A stretch of 64,000 nt of DNA from Myxococcales bacterium. GTDB taxonomy: Bacteria > Myxococcota_A > Polyangia > Polyangiales > Ga0077539. The notes below the pieces were generated by a model. That model did no database searches. It was not told the origin of the DNA and worked only from the letters and a program-made list of their open reading frames with translations. Position numbers and translations under genes: made by a program. Below are positions 33,654 through 42,569 of the stretch, piece after piece. Location of the stretch: positions 1 to 64,000 of the forward strand of contig JAAFIF010000037.1 of the NCBI GenBank assembly GCA_013298625.1, written 5' to 3'. How positions within the stretch are numbered: position 1 is the stretch's first letter; each line of letters opens with the position of its first letter.

Positions 33654-33762
33654 GAAGGACCGGGAGTGTATCGCAACCCGGGCCACGGTCGGAGCGCGAT
33701 CGCGCGAATCTTGCGCGACTCGAAGCGCGCAGGCTGCGCCCTAGAGGCCTCGTCTTTGCGCT

Positions 33763-34083
33763 ATGTTCGCCCTACCGATCGTGACTGCCGTGCAAACCGT
33801 CGAAGAGCTCTCGCTGCGCCCAACGCCCGCGCATTGGCATTGCGAGCCGTGCAATCAATGGGTCGTTCCGATCAAGCCTCACTGGAAGTGGCGCGCCGCA
33901 GAGATCGCGTTCTGGGTCACGTTGCCCATCACGATCTTCGTGCTGAAGGCGTTCGGCATGATCGCCATCCCGTTCATCTTGTTCTTCACCGGCGCCCTCG
34001 CCGGTCCGCTTCGCGAGCAGGCGGGCGCCGACGCGCGCTGCCCCCACTGCCGCAAGTACATCTTCGCGCCGAAGAAGAAGTAG
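33763..34083 (+). CDS. zinc-ribbon membrane protein
   Basis: A 106-residue protein with two CxxC pairs, HWHCEPCNQW (~24-33) and ARCPHCRKYIF (~92-102), that could hold one zinc ion, flanking a hydrophobic stretch of ~30 residues (AEIAFWVTLPITIFVLKAF, then MIAIPFILFFTGALAG). So two close transmembrane helices between ribbon halves, both Cys pairs on the same side. The start at 33763 is an ATG; GTG at 33781 is also possible. First of three same-strand genes of unknown role (17 bases to the next). Confidence 0.7.
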   Translation: MFALPIVTAVQTVEELSLRPTPAHWHCEPCNQWVVPIKPHWKWRAAEIAFWVTLPITIFVLKAFGMIAIPFILFFTGALAGPLREQAGADARCPHCRKYIFAPKKK

Positions 34084-34100
34084 TCCGCGCTGCACGCTCG

Positions 34101-35240
34101 ATGGTCGCTCGATTCGACGAGCCAGCGCTGACGGCGCTCTTCGATCGGTTCTCCGAAGTCCAGTGGCTGCGGCCTGATCTCTCGATGAGCGCGCTCGACG
34201 ACGAGGCGCGCGGATTCATCGACGACAGGATCGATCAGCACTTCTCCTCGCTCTCTTCGCACAGCGCCGCGGTGGCCGAGCGGCGCTTCGGCGGCGCGCG
34301 CGTGCATCGATCGCTCTACGACGCCCGCTTCGACTGCGGTTATTTCGGGCGCTTCTGGTGGTGCTTCAGCGAGCTCGCGCCCGTGTCACCCGAGGCTGTG
34401 ACGTGGGTCCGCGCCCTCGACGAAGCTCGGCGCACCACGCTGTCCCGCGCCCGCGCCACGCTGGGAAGCGACGTGTCCGCGTCGATCGTCGAGCGCGCGC
34501 TCGCGGTCGCTCGCGGTCGTGCCGGGCGCGACGCCACCGCCGACGAGCAGCTGATCCAGCGCCTGCGATCGCGCGTGCACGACTCGGTGATCCAGCGCTG
34601 GCCCCTTCGCAGAGACCCTTCGATCGACAACGCTCGCACGACCGCCCTCGCGCTGTGCGGCCAGTGGATCGTCTGCGAGTCGCTCTGCGCCGCGCTCGGT
34701 GAGCGCCGCTCTCCCTGGGCTCCGCTGATCGATTTGTGGGAGCGCGGGGTCGCGCCCCTCGCGGCGACGGACGGAGCGTTCGTCGTATACGTCCCGTTCT
34801 TCGAGCGTGGCGCGCTGGTCGCAGACCCCGACCCGAGCGGTGCGCTCTCGGTCTACGACGTCGTGGGCCGCCGCGAAGCGAGCGACGAAACACACGCGCT
34901 CTGGCGCCAGTGCAACGCGTACTTCGACGCGGGGCACCGGTTCAAAGGGACGATGTGGCAGGAGCCCGCCGTGTTGGCCCTGTGGGCGTGGACGCATCGG
35001 TTCGCGCGGCACGGCTTCGCGCCGCTCCCGTCGATGACGCTGCAGAGCGTCCACAGCGCGCCTGAGTCCGTCGCGACCAACACGCCGCCGAGCGCGCTGA
35101 GCACGTACCTTCCGCGGCAGCCGGTCGAGCCGATGACCGCCGCGCGGTTCGACGCGATGATCGACGAGCCCGACACGGACGAAGCGCTGCTCGAGCGCGC
35201 GACCGCCGAGGGCCTCGTTCGTCGGCCATCGAGCTGGTGA
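34101..35240 (+). CDS. protein of unknown function, 379 residues
   Basis: A soluble-looking 379-residue protein without a signal peptide. It has Trp-, Arg- and Ala-rich helices (FFWWCFSE region near 100, ATTALALCGQWIVCESLCAALGE near 200) and a C-terminal part with WQEPAVLALWAWTHRFARHGF. I recognise no domain. The start at ATG 34101 lies 17 bases after the zinc-ribbon gene, and the gene for a SEC-C protein starts 69 bases after its stop. These links suggest a three-gene unit. Confidence 0.7.
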   Translation: MVARFDEPALTALFDRFSEVQWLRPDLSMSALDDEARGFIDDRIDQHFSSLSSHSAAVAERRFGGARVHRSLYDARFDCGYFGRFWWCFSELAPVSPEAVTWVRALDEARRTTLSRARATLGSDVSASIVERALAVARGRAGRDATADEQLIQRLRSRVHDSVIQRWPLRRDPSIDNARTTALALCGQWIVCESLCAALGERRSPWAPLIDLWERGVAPLAATDGAFVVYVPFFERGALVADPDPSGALSVYDVVGRREASDETHALWRQCNAYFDAGHRFKGTMWQEPAVLALWAWTHRFARHGFAPLPSMTLQSVHSAPESVATNTPPSALSTYLPRQPVEPMTAARFDAMIDEPDTDEALLERATAEGLVRRPSSW

Positions 35241-35309
35241 GAAAAATCTTCGCCCTCGCGCAACCTCGCGAACAGCCCACCCGAGAAGGGGCGTCGCGAG
35301 GTCACTGCC

Positions 35310-36116
35310 ATGGGACGCGACGATCACTTTCTCTCGAGGCTCTCTCGGTTCGAACACCCGCACGCCGCGCTCGCGATCGAACTCTTTCGTTATCCCTGCA
35401 TCACTCAGCGAGCCATCGAACACGCCGCCCGCGGGCCGCTCGACCGCGTCGCGCTCTCGCTCGATGGCTCGACGCTCGGGCCGAGGGTCATCTCGATGGC
35501 CGACGGGCAGTTCGTCACGTGCCTCGCCGGGGGATGGGTCAACGGCCCGTGGGCGATCATCGAGCGCGCGCAAATCGATCGGGCGCGGGGCGAGCTCTGG
35601 CTGCGTTTGCTGCGGTCGATCGACGCGACGTGCGACGGGCGATGGGCCGATGTCGTGCCGGCGATCGAGCACGCTGGAGGACACCTCGCGCAGACGCACC
35701 GCGCGTCGCTCGAAGCGCTCTGCGCGAGCGAGCCGCACGTGCGCGCGTCGCTGCTGGCGCGCTATCGAGCCGCGTGGATGCAGGGCGTCGCGTGGCTCGC
35801 GCGGCGACCGGAGGGCGCAGCGGTGAGCGTGTGCTTCGCGCTCGACCTGTGGTCCGTCGCGTGGGCGCTCGTGCATCTTCGAGCAGCCTGCGAAGGGACG
35901 AGCGCCGCGCACGAGGGACGATTCACCGCTGCCGAGCGAGAAGCGCGTCGCGCGGCGGAGGTCGACGAGGCCGTCACGTGCGCGCGCCGGGCCGCGGTCG
36001 CGCTTCGCGCCGCGTCGCAGCAGCGTTTGCCGCACAACCAAGCGTGTGAGTGCGGCAGCGGACGGCGCGCTCGTCGGTGTTGTCAGCGGGTCGCCTTGGT
36101 GGCCCGCGCTTCGTGA
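35310..36116 (+). CDS. unknown protein with C-terminal SEC-C zinc motif
   Basis: A 268-residue protein whose last 20 residues before the end hold NQACECGSGRRARRCC (about residues 245-260), the SEC-C zinc-binding motif CxCxSGxxxxxCC, the same type that ends SecA and many uncharacterised proteins. The rest is helical with a mid-section WLRLLRSIDATCDGRW-like region and no known fold. Start at ATG 35310 (GTCACTGCCATGGG, weak ribosome site GGGGCG). Third of the three unknown genes from 33763. SEC-C proteins are often linked to nucleic acid binding or to ribosome or protein quality-control contexts. Confidence 0.75.
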   Translation: MGRDDHFLSRLSRFEHPHAALAIELFRYPCITQRAIEHAARGPLDRVALSLDGSTLGPRVISMADGQFVTCLAGGWVNGPWAIIERAQIDRARGELWLRLLRSIDATCDGRWADVVPAIEHAGGHLAQTHRASLEALCASEPHVRASLLARYRAAWMQGVAWLARRPEGAAVSVCFALDLWSVAWALVHLRAACEGTSAAHEGRFTAAEREARRAAEVDEAVTCARRAAVALRAASQQRLPHNQACECGSGRRARRCCQRVALVARAS

Positions 36117-36188
36117 CATCCATGCGTCCGCGACCCCCGTGCGACGGCGTTCGCTGTACGCTGCGGGCTCTTGCAGGAGAGTCGCTCG

Positions 36189-38135
36189 ATGAAGATGTCG
36201 CAGGTCGCGTTGGTACTTTGTGTTGCTGGCGCCTCGCTCACCGCTGCGTGCAGCGAGGCTCCGACGCCTTCGGACGGGGGATCGACGGCGGACGTCGCGG
36301 TCGATCGCGTCGAGCCCTCGCGCGACGGCGCATCGGGTGACGGCGCGGCGCGCACCGACGGAGGCTCGGTCATCGCGGACGCGGCCGATGCGTCTGGCGG
36401 TCGGCCCTGCGGCGAAGCGAGCGACTGCGACGATCAAGAGGGCTGCACGATCGACACGTGCAACGCGCGCGGCGTCTGCGAGTACACGCGGGACACGTCG
36501 TGCAACTCGGTGCGCAGCGGGACGGGGGGACGCATGTTCGCCGAAGAGGGGCAGCAGGGCGTGGCGTTCGACCCGGCTGCGATGGGCTTGATCGTCCGCG
36601 CCGAGTCGCGACGGGCCGACTACCTCTGGGTGCCCAACACCAACGAGAGCACGTTTTCGAAGTGGGACGCGACGACGGGGACAGAGCTCGGGCGCTATCG
36701 CGTGGGCCTTCCTGCTGGTGAGTGCCGCGGAATGTGCTGTCACGTCGACGGCTGCAACATGCCTTCGCGCGTGGCGGTCGACGGCTTCGGCGACGCGTAC
36801 ATCGCCAACCGAGGCTTCGCGATGCAGGGCTCGGTGACCAAGGTCGCCGCGGATCGTCGCGACTGCATCGACCGCAACGGAAACGGGATGATCGACACGA
36901 GCTCGGGCCCTGCGGACGTGCGTCCGTTTGGGCAAGACGAGTGCGTGCTGTGGACGTCGAACATCGGGCCGGTCAACGCGGTCTTGCGCGCGATCACCAT
37001 CGATCGCGGCGACGAGTCGACGCCGCAGGGCTATCCCTGGGTGGGCGGCTGCTACATCGGCGGGCTCTACAAGCTCAACCCGCGCACGGGCGAAGTCGTG
37101 CAGACCATCGCGCACGACCGCTGCGCGTACGGCTCTGTCGTGACTCCGGACGGAACGGTGTGGGAGCACAACCCGCACACGAGCATCTCGGCCTTCGACG
37201 CGACGCGCGGGATGCTGCGAGAGCACGTCGCTGTTCCTTCGCGCGAAATGCTGGGCGGACGTCGATGTGGCACCGAGGCCGCGAGCCCCAACACCTCGTA
37301 CTCGTACGGCATCACCACGGACGCGCGCGGCCGCATCTGGCTCTCTGGGTGGATCTGCGCCGACGCCCTGGGCTACGACCCTATGACCCGCACGTGGACC
37401 CGCGTCGACCTCTCGGGACCCTCTGGCTACTCGGGACCCGTGGTGCGCCAGTACTCGGGCCTCGGGATCACCGTCGACCCGTCGAACCGCGTGTGGATCC
37501 CCGTCGTGCGCCCGGACAACACCACCGTGATGGCCACGTGGGACGCCGACGCGTTTGTGTCCAACGGGGTTGTCGCTGCGGGCGCGGTGAGCGTGCGCGA
37601 CCCGGGCCGCCCCTTCTCGAGCCCCACGGCCATCGGCGCGGATCGCGCTGGGCAAATCTGGCTCGCGACGTCGAACGATCCATCTCCGCTGCTGCGCTTC
37701 AACCCGATGTCCGGCGCCAGCGAGCTGCTCAACGGCCCCAACCGCGTCTACACCTACACGGACTTTACCGGCGCGGTTCGAAGGCTCGTCATCGGCAGCG
37801 GCTCGTACAGCGAGGACTACGAGACGTGCGCGGGCGGAACCTACGGTGAGCTCTTCTGGTCCGCAGAGACCCCCGTGGGCACGACGCTCTCGTTTGCCAT
37901 TCAGCTCGCGGACTCGCGCGTGGCGTTGCCGATGGCGCCCTTCATCTCGCTCGGCGTCGCTCCGCGCGATCGATCGCCGATCAACATCGCGCAGAAGCTC
38001 CGCGACGCAGGCGTGATGAACCTCGGGCGATTCGCGCGCATCACGGTCACGTTCAACCCCGTCTCGCTGCCGATGGTCGCCTCGCCCATCCTCCGCTCGC
38101 TCTCGTTTACCTGGCGCTGCGGCGGCGCGGGCTGA
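36189..38135 (+). CDS. large beta-propeller-like lipoprotein
   Basis: A 648-residue lipoprotein: signal ending in TAAC (Cys 19), Asp/Gly/Ala linker, and at ~78-98 the Cys motif SDCDDQEGCTIDTCN, CEYTRDTSC typical of Myxococcota exported proteins. From ~120 on, repeated strands such as YLWVPNTNESTFSKWDA, GDAYIANRGFAMQG, SVVTPDGTVWEHNPHTS, RIWLSGWICADALGYDP and QIWLATSNDPSPLLRF match the SMP-30/virginiamycin B lyase/NHL-like propeller pattern, about six blades. I therefore call it a propeller; enzyme activity is not shown. Start at ATG 36189, since the signal begins there (18 bases into a longer frame). Confidence 0.82.
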   Translation: MKMSQVALVLCVAGASLTAACSEAPTPSDGGSTADVAVDRVEPSRDGASGDGAARTDGGSVIADAADASGGRPCGEASDCDDQEGCTIDTCNARGVCEYTRDTSCNSVRSGTGGRMFAEEGQQGVAFDPAAMGLIVRAESRRADYLWVPNTNESTFSKWDATTGTELGRYRVGLPAGECRGMCCHVDGCNMPSRVAVDGFGDAYIANRGFAMQGSVTKVAADRRDCIDRNGNGMIDTSSGPADVRPFGQDECVLWTSNIGPVNAVLRAITIDRGDESTPQGYPWVGGCYIGGLYKLNPRTGEVVQTIAHDRCAYGSVVTPDGTVWEHNPHTSISAFDATRGMLREHVAVPSREMLGGRRCGTEAASPNTSYSYGITTDARGRIWLSGWICADALGYDPMTRTWTRVDLSGPSGYSGPVVRQYSGLGITVDPSNRVWIPVVRPDNTTVMATWDADAFVSNGVVAAGAVSVRDPGRPFSSPTAIGADRAGQIWLATSNDPSPLLRFNPMSGASELLNGPNRVYTYTDFTGAVRRLVIGSGSYSEDYETCAGGTYGELFWSAETPVGTTLSFAIQLADSRVALPMAPFISLGVAPRDRSPINIAQKLRDAGVMNLGRFARITVTFNPVSLPMVASPILRSLSFTWRCGGAG

Positions 38136-38138
38136 GCG

Positions 38139-39155
38139 TCACGCCCACGCGACGTCGCGCCCGGCGCGCATGCGCAGCAGCGCTTCGAGCGCGTCCGTCG
38201 GCGCCACGCCCTCGTGCAAGATGCGATGAACGCTGTCGAGCACCGGGCACTCGATCCCGTGCTCGATCGCCAGCTCCCTCGCGGCGATCGAGGTCGTGAC
38301 GCCTTCGGCCACCATCCCGAGCCGCGCCACCGCGCGCTCGAGGGTCTCTCCCTTCGCGAGCGCTTCGCCCACGCGGTGGTTGCGCGAGTGCTGACTGCGG
38401 CACGTCACCATCAAGTCTCCAGCGCCCGCGAGGCCCGCGAGCGTGCCGGGACGCGCGCCCATCGCCGAGGCGAGCGCGGTGATCTCGGCGAGGCCGCGGG
38501 TGACGAGCAGGGCCATGGCGTTCTCGCCGATGTGCATTCCGCTGGCGATTCCTGCGGCGATGGCCACCACGTTCTTCAGGGCGCCGCACAGCTCGACGCC
38601 CACCACGTCGCTCGCGCCGAACACCATGAACCGCCCGCTCGTGAACACTTGCTTGCCGGCCTTCACCACGTGCGGAAACCGCGACGTCACCACGGTGCCT
38701 GCCGGCAATCCCTCGGCGATCTCTGCGGCGATGTTGGGCCCAGACAACACGCCCACCTGCCGCGCGCACGTCTCTTCTTCGAGCACCTCGCTCATCCGTC
38801 GGTGCGACCGAAGCTCGAGCCCCTTGGTCGCATGCAAGACGATCTGCCGCGGGTCGAGGACGTCGCCGAGCTTGCGCGCGACCTCTCGAAACGCCTGCGC
38901 TGGGATCACCACGACCACCATCGCAGCGCCATCGACCGCGGCGCCGAGGTCGCTCTCTCCGCGCACGCGCGGGTCGATCTCGAGCGACGCGATCGCGCGC
39001 GAGTTGCGTCGCGTCGTGTTGATTTCGTGTGTCTGAGCGGCGTCGCGCGACCACAGCCGCACCTCGTGCCCCGACTGCGCCGCGAGGTGCGCGAGCACCG
39101 TGCCCCAGTTGCCTGCGCCGAGCACTGCGATCGGCGCGTCGAACGGACCGGACAT
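38139..39155 (-). CDS. gpsA: NAD(P)-dependent glycerol-3-phosphate dehydrogenase
   Basis: A 338-residue GpsA. GAGNWGTVLA (~12-21) is the Rossmann loop; WSRDAAQTHEINTTRRNS, HATKGLE, LSGPNIAAEIAEGLPA and KNVVAIAAGIASGM are the family's conserved blocks, with the catalytic Lys in ALKNVVA and the GDLMVTCRS and HRILHEG segments at the C-terminus. It makes sn-glycerol-3-phosphate from DHAP for phospholipid synthesis. The ATG overlaps the stop of the acyltransferase gene by one base (TGATG), so the two are translationally coupled. Confidence 0.95.
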   Translation of the reverse strand: MSGPFDAPIAVLGAGNWGTVLAHLAAQSGHEVRLWSRDAAQTHEINTTRRNSRAIASLEIDPRVRGESDLGAAVDGAAMVVVVIPAQAFREVARKLGDVLDPRQIVLHATKGLELRSHRRMSEVLEEETCARQVGVLSGPNIAAEIAEGLPAGTVVTSRFPHVVKAGKQVFTSGRFMVFGASDVVGVELCGALKNVVAIAAGIASGMHIGENAMALLVTRGLAEITALASAMGARPGTLAGLAGAGDLMVTCRSQHSRNHRVGEALAKGETLERAVARLGMVAEGVTTSIAARELAIEHGIECPVLDSVHRILHEGVAPTDALEALLRMRAGRDVAWA

Positions 39156-40744
39156 CACTGCACCTCCGCGGGCAAGAGAGAGGGCGCCGAGAGCAGCCCG
39201 AGCCCCTCGAGCCGGTTGCGATAGTAGTAGAGCAAGCTCGGCTCTCCCACGATCAGCCACGAGTCCTTCACGCGCAGGACGGGGTCTTTGTGCCACGTGG
39301 CGAAGCACGCGATCGCGCGGTCGAAGGCCGCGGATTTGTCCCCGCGAAGCTCGTCGCTCAGCGCGACGCGCTCGGCGCCTTCGAGCAGCTTGAGCTCGTC
39401 GAGCGCCTCGTTGAAGAGCGCGCGCACGGGCTCGATCGGCAGCCGCGTCCCGCGCACGAGCTCGCGCAGCAGTCGAAACACGTCGTGCCCTTCGCGCCCG
39501 CGGCGGTGCTGCTCGAGCGCGGCGAACGCGAGCAGCCACGTGGGCATCGCGATGTTGTCGCGGTGATATGCGCGGACGATCTCGCGCTCGAGGATCTCGG
39601 TGTAGGCCTGGTCGCGCGTCGGGTCCTCGGTGATTCTCCCGCGCTGCTCGAGGTAGCCCGCGGGGTCGATGGGGCGGCCGCGCGGGTCGCGGGAGGTTCC
39701 GTCGGCGTCGACGCGGTTGCCGAAGGGGTCGAGCGCGGCGCCGAAGCGCACGTGCACCTCGGCGTCGAGCGCGAGGAGCTTCTCGAAGAACGAGAGCCAG
39801 AAGCGCGCGTTGTCCGAGCCGTCGTCGTCGTGGGGGATGTATTTCTCGCGGCCGGCGCGCAGCAGATACTCCTCGGCGAGGCTGTAGCCCTCGAGCACGA
39901 GCGGGTACGAACACGTCACGGGGACGACGAAGACCTTCGGCTTGGCGCGGCCCGCGACGAGGTTGTTGCGGTACGCCGCGAGCGTCGTGCCGAGCAGTCC
40001 CTTCTTGAGCTTGGACTCGACCGCAAACGATCGGCTGCGCGTCCCGCCCGGAAAGAACAGCCCGTGCTCGCCGCGCTCGAGCAGCACCGTCGCGTACTCT
40101 TTGAGCACCGCGCGGTAGAGCGGGTCGGTCTTGCTGCGGTCGACGGAGTACGCGCCGAGGTGGTGCATGAAATAGCCGAGCGTTCGGCTCTCGAAGAGGT
40201 TGAGCCCGGCGCCGTACGCGACCGGCGGCAGGCCCATGCGAAAGATCGTGTAGCCGAAGAGCAGCGAGTCGAGGTTGGAGACGTGGGTCGGCGTGAACAC
40301 CAGCGTCCCGAGCCTGGCGAGGCGCGCGAGGGGCGCGGTCTCGCCGCTGATCGAGACGCGGTCGCTGAGCGAGCGCAGCTCGGGGACGCGAAAGAGGGCG
40401 TCGCGGGCGCGCGTTCCGTTGAGCAGGGCGGTGAGGCCGAGCGGGAGGACGCGCGTCGCGAAGCCGTACACCTTGGGGTCGAAGCGCCCTTCGATTTCAT
40501 GGGCGTATCTGCGCACGATGTCTTCGAGCAGGCCGTCTGCGCCGATGGCGCCGAGCTGCCTGGCGATCCCTTCGACGAACGCGCGATCCGCCTCCGACGC
40601 GCGCCCGTGCGGGTTGCGCATGAGCCGTTCGCGCTCGTGAAACACGCTCTCGGCGACGAGCTCGAACGACCGTCCCTGCGCGCCCTTGCTGCGCGCGAGC
40701 ACCCTGCGCGCGGCTTCGTGAGCGATCTCTTTGCCAGAAATCAT
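39155..40744 (-). CDS. 1-acyl/glycerol-3-phosphate acyltransferase (PlsB/C-like)
   Basis: A 529-residue acyltransferase of the PlsC/GPAT fold. The catalytic HxxxxD box is HVSNLD in TPTHVSNLDSLL (~185-195), and the acceptor-binding box is FFPGGTRSRSF (~258). Flanking conserved segments include YFMHHLGAYSVDRSK and VFVVPVTCSYPLV. Residues ~400-529 form an extra helical domain. The reaction transfers acyl from acyl-ACP or acyl-CoA to glycerol-3-phosphate (or lysophosphatidate), making membrane lipid. Shorter than E. coli PlsB (807) but in line with the eukaryote-like GPAT group of myxobacteria. Start at the ATG ending at 40744. Directly followed by gpsA with one-base overlap, so substrate supply and use are coupled. 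Confidence 0.88.
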   Translation of the reverse strand: MISGKEIAHEAARRVLARSKGAQGRSFELVAESVFHERERLMRNPHGRASEADRAFVEGIARQLGAIGADGLLEDIVRRYAHEIEGRFDPKVYGFATRVLPLGLTALLNGTRARDALFRVPELRSLSDRVSISGETAPLARLARLGTLVFTPTHVSNLDSLLFGYTIFRMGLPPVAYGAGLNLFESRTLGYFMHHLGAYSVDRSKTDPLYRAVLKEYATVLLERGEHGLFFPGGTRSRSFAVESKLKKGLLGTTLAAYRNNLVAGRAKPKVFVVPVTCSYPLVLEGYSLAEEYLLRAGREKYIPHDDDGSDNARFWLSFFEKLLALDAEVHVRFGAALDPFGNRVDADGTSRDPRGRPIDPAGYLEQRGRITEDPTRDQAYTEILEREIVRAYHRDNIAMPTWLLAFAALEQHRRGREGHDVFRLLRELVRGTRLPIEPVRALFNEALDELKLLEGAERVALSDELRGDKSAAFDRAIACFATWHKDPVLRVKDSWLIVGEPSLLYYYRNRLEGLGLLSAPSLLPAEVQ

Positions 40745-40934
40745 CAGCGTACCCTCTCCGTGACCGCTGCGAGTGTGCACGCACCGAGCGGCCGTTGGCG
40801 ACGCGATCGGCCTGCAAATCAACGAACAAATCTGTGCGCGCGCTGTGCAAAAACCGCGCGTCACTCTGCGCTGCGCGGAGAAGGGCGACTGTGCTGCAAT
40901 CGCGACTCCCACGCATTCAACGAGGAGAGCGTCG

Positions 40935-42569
40935 ATGTTGCACGGACTGATGATGAACCAGCCGCTGTTGATCTCGGGAATTCTGCGGTTCGCCGAGCGA
41001 GCGCACCCTACGCGCGAGGTGGTCTCGCGCAGGGCCGAGGACGGCGCGCTGCATCGGTATACGTACCGTGACCTGGCCGCGCGCGCGCGCAAGGTGGCGA
41101 AGGCGCTCATCGCGCTCGGGATCAAACCCGGAGATCGCGTCGCCACCATCGCGTGGAACGGCTATCGCCACCTCGAGCTCTACTACGCCGTCTCGGGCAT
41201 CGGCGCGGTGCTTCACACCATCAACCCGCGGCTGCACCCGACGCAGATCGCGTGGATCATGAACCACGCTCAGGACACCGCGCTCTTCGTCGACACGACG
41301 TTCGCGAAGCTGCTCGCGGGCGTAGCGCCGCACGTGGCGAGCTTGAAGCACGGCGTGGTGCTCTGCGGGCGCGCGCACATGCCCGCGGAGACGCCGGACG
41401 CGCTCTCGTACGAAGAGCTCGTAGACGCCCAGGAGGACGACGCGTTCGAGTGGCCCGAGTTCGACGAGAACATCGCTTCGTGCCTCTGTTACACCTCTGG
41501 AACCACAGGAAATCCCCGAGGCGTTCTCTACTCGCACCGCTCGACGGTCCTGCACGCGTACGCGGCGCTGATGCCCGACGTGATGGGGCTGCGCGCGGTG
41601 GACAGCGTGCTGCCGGTGGTCCCGATGTTTCACGTCAACGCGTGGGGCGTCCCGTACTCGGCGCTGATCGCTGGGGCGAAGCTGGTGTTTCCTGGCCCCG
41701 CGCTCGACGGAAAGAGCGTCTTCGAGCTGATGCAGAGCGAGGGCGTGACGTTCTCTGCGGGCGTCCCGACGGTGTGGCTGGGGCTGTTGCAGCACGTCGA
41801 GCAGAACAACCTTCGCTTCTCGACGCTCAAGCGCTGCGTCATCGGCGGCAGCGCCGCGCCCGTGGCGTTGCAGCAGCGCTTCGAGCGGGAGTTCGGCGTC
41901 GAGATCCTGCACGCCTGGGGCATGACCGAGATGAGCCCGCTCGGGACGCTCAACCAGCCGATCGCCGCGCAGGCGAGCGAGAGCGAAGACGAGAAGTACC
42001 AGCGAAAAGCCAAGCAGGGCCGCGGCGTCTTCGGCGTGCACATGCGCATCGTCGACGAGGCGGGCAAAGAGCTGCCGTGGGACGGGCAGGCGTTTGGCGC
42101 GCTTCAAGTGCGCGGTCCGTGGATCGCGTCGGGCTACTTTCGCAGCGAGAGCGGCGCGTTTACCGCGGACGGCTGGTTCGACACCGGCGACGTCGCGACG
42201 ATCGACGCCAACGGGTTCATGAAGATCACGGACCGCAACAAGGACGTGATCAAGTCTGGCGGCGAGTGGATCGGCTCGATCGACCTCGAGGACGCGATCA
42301 TGAAGCACCCCGCGGTCGCCATGGCCGCGGCGATCGCCATCGCCCATGAAAAGTGGGGCGAGCGCCCGCTGCTCGTGCTCGTGAAGAAGCCCGGCCAAGA
42401 GCTCAGCCGCGACGAAGCCCTCGCGTTCTACGAAGGCAAGGTCGCCAAATGGTGGATCCCCAGCGACGTGGTCTTCGTCGACGCGCTGCCGTTGGGAGCG
42501 ACGGGCAAGGTGCTCAAGACCGAGCTGCGCGCGAAGTTCGCAGGCCACCGTTGGCCCGAGGGCGTGTGA
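40935..42569 (+). CDS. long-chain fatty-acid--CoA ligase (AMP-binding)
   Basis: A 544-residue adenylate-forming enzyme. P-loop-like YTSGTTGNPRGV (~187-198), the adenylation motif HAWGMTEMSPLG (~327), GWFDTGDVATID (~420), and the C-terminal ITDRNKDVIKSGGEWI with the catalytic Lys in LPLGATGKVLK mark a medium/long-chain acyl-CoA synthetase. It activates fatty acids for beta-oxidation or lipid synthesis. Start at ATG 40935 with GAGGAGAG six bases ahead. Its TGA overlaps the next ATG (TGATG). Near genes for acyltransferase, gpsA and an acyl-CoA dehydrogenase, it may form part of a lipid turnover neighbourhood. Confidence 0.92.
   Translation: MLHGLMMNQPLLISGILRFAERAHPTREVVSRRAEDGALHRYTYRDLAARARKVAKALIALGIKPGDRVATIAWNGYRHLELYYAVSGIGAVLHTINPRLHPTQIAWIMNHAQDTALFVDTTFAKLLAGVAPHVASLKHGVVLCGRAHMPAETPDALSYEELVDAQEDDAFEWPEFDENIASCLCYTSGTTGNPRGVLYSHRSTVLHAYAALMPDVMGLRAVDSVLPVVPMFHVNAWGVPYSALIAGAKLVFPGPALDGKSVFELMQSEGVTFSAGVPTVWLGLLQHVEQNNLRFSTLKRCVIGGSAAPVALQQRFEREFGVEILHAWGMTEMSPLGTLNQPIAAQASESEDEKYQRKAKQGRGVFGVHMRIVDEAGKELPWDGQAFGALQVRGPWIASGYFRSESGAFTADGWFDTGDVATIDANGFMKITDRNKDVIKSGGEWIGSIDLEDAIMKHPAVAMAAAIAIAHEKWGERPLLVLVKKPGQELSRDEALAFYEGKVAKWWIPSDVVFVDALPLGATGKVLKTELRAKFAGHRWPEGV

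Noticed and set aside
34386..37655. Very long open frame on the minus strand (over 1000 codons) across several plus-strand genes.
   Set aside because: Composition is Arg/His-rich and disorderly, no domain is seen, and it is antisense to well-supported genes; a side effect of high GC.
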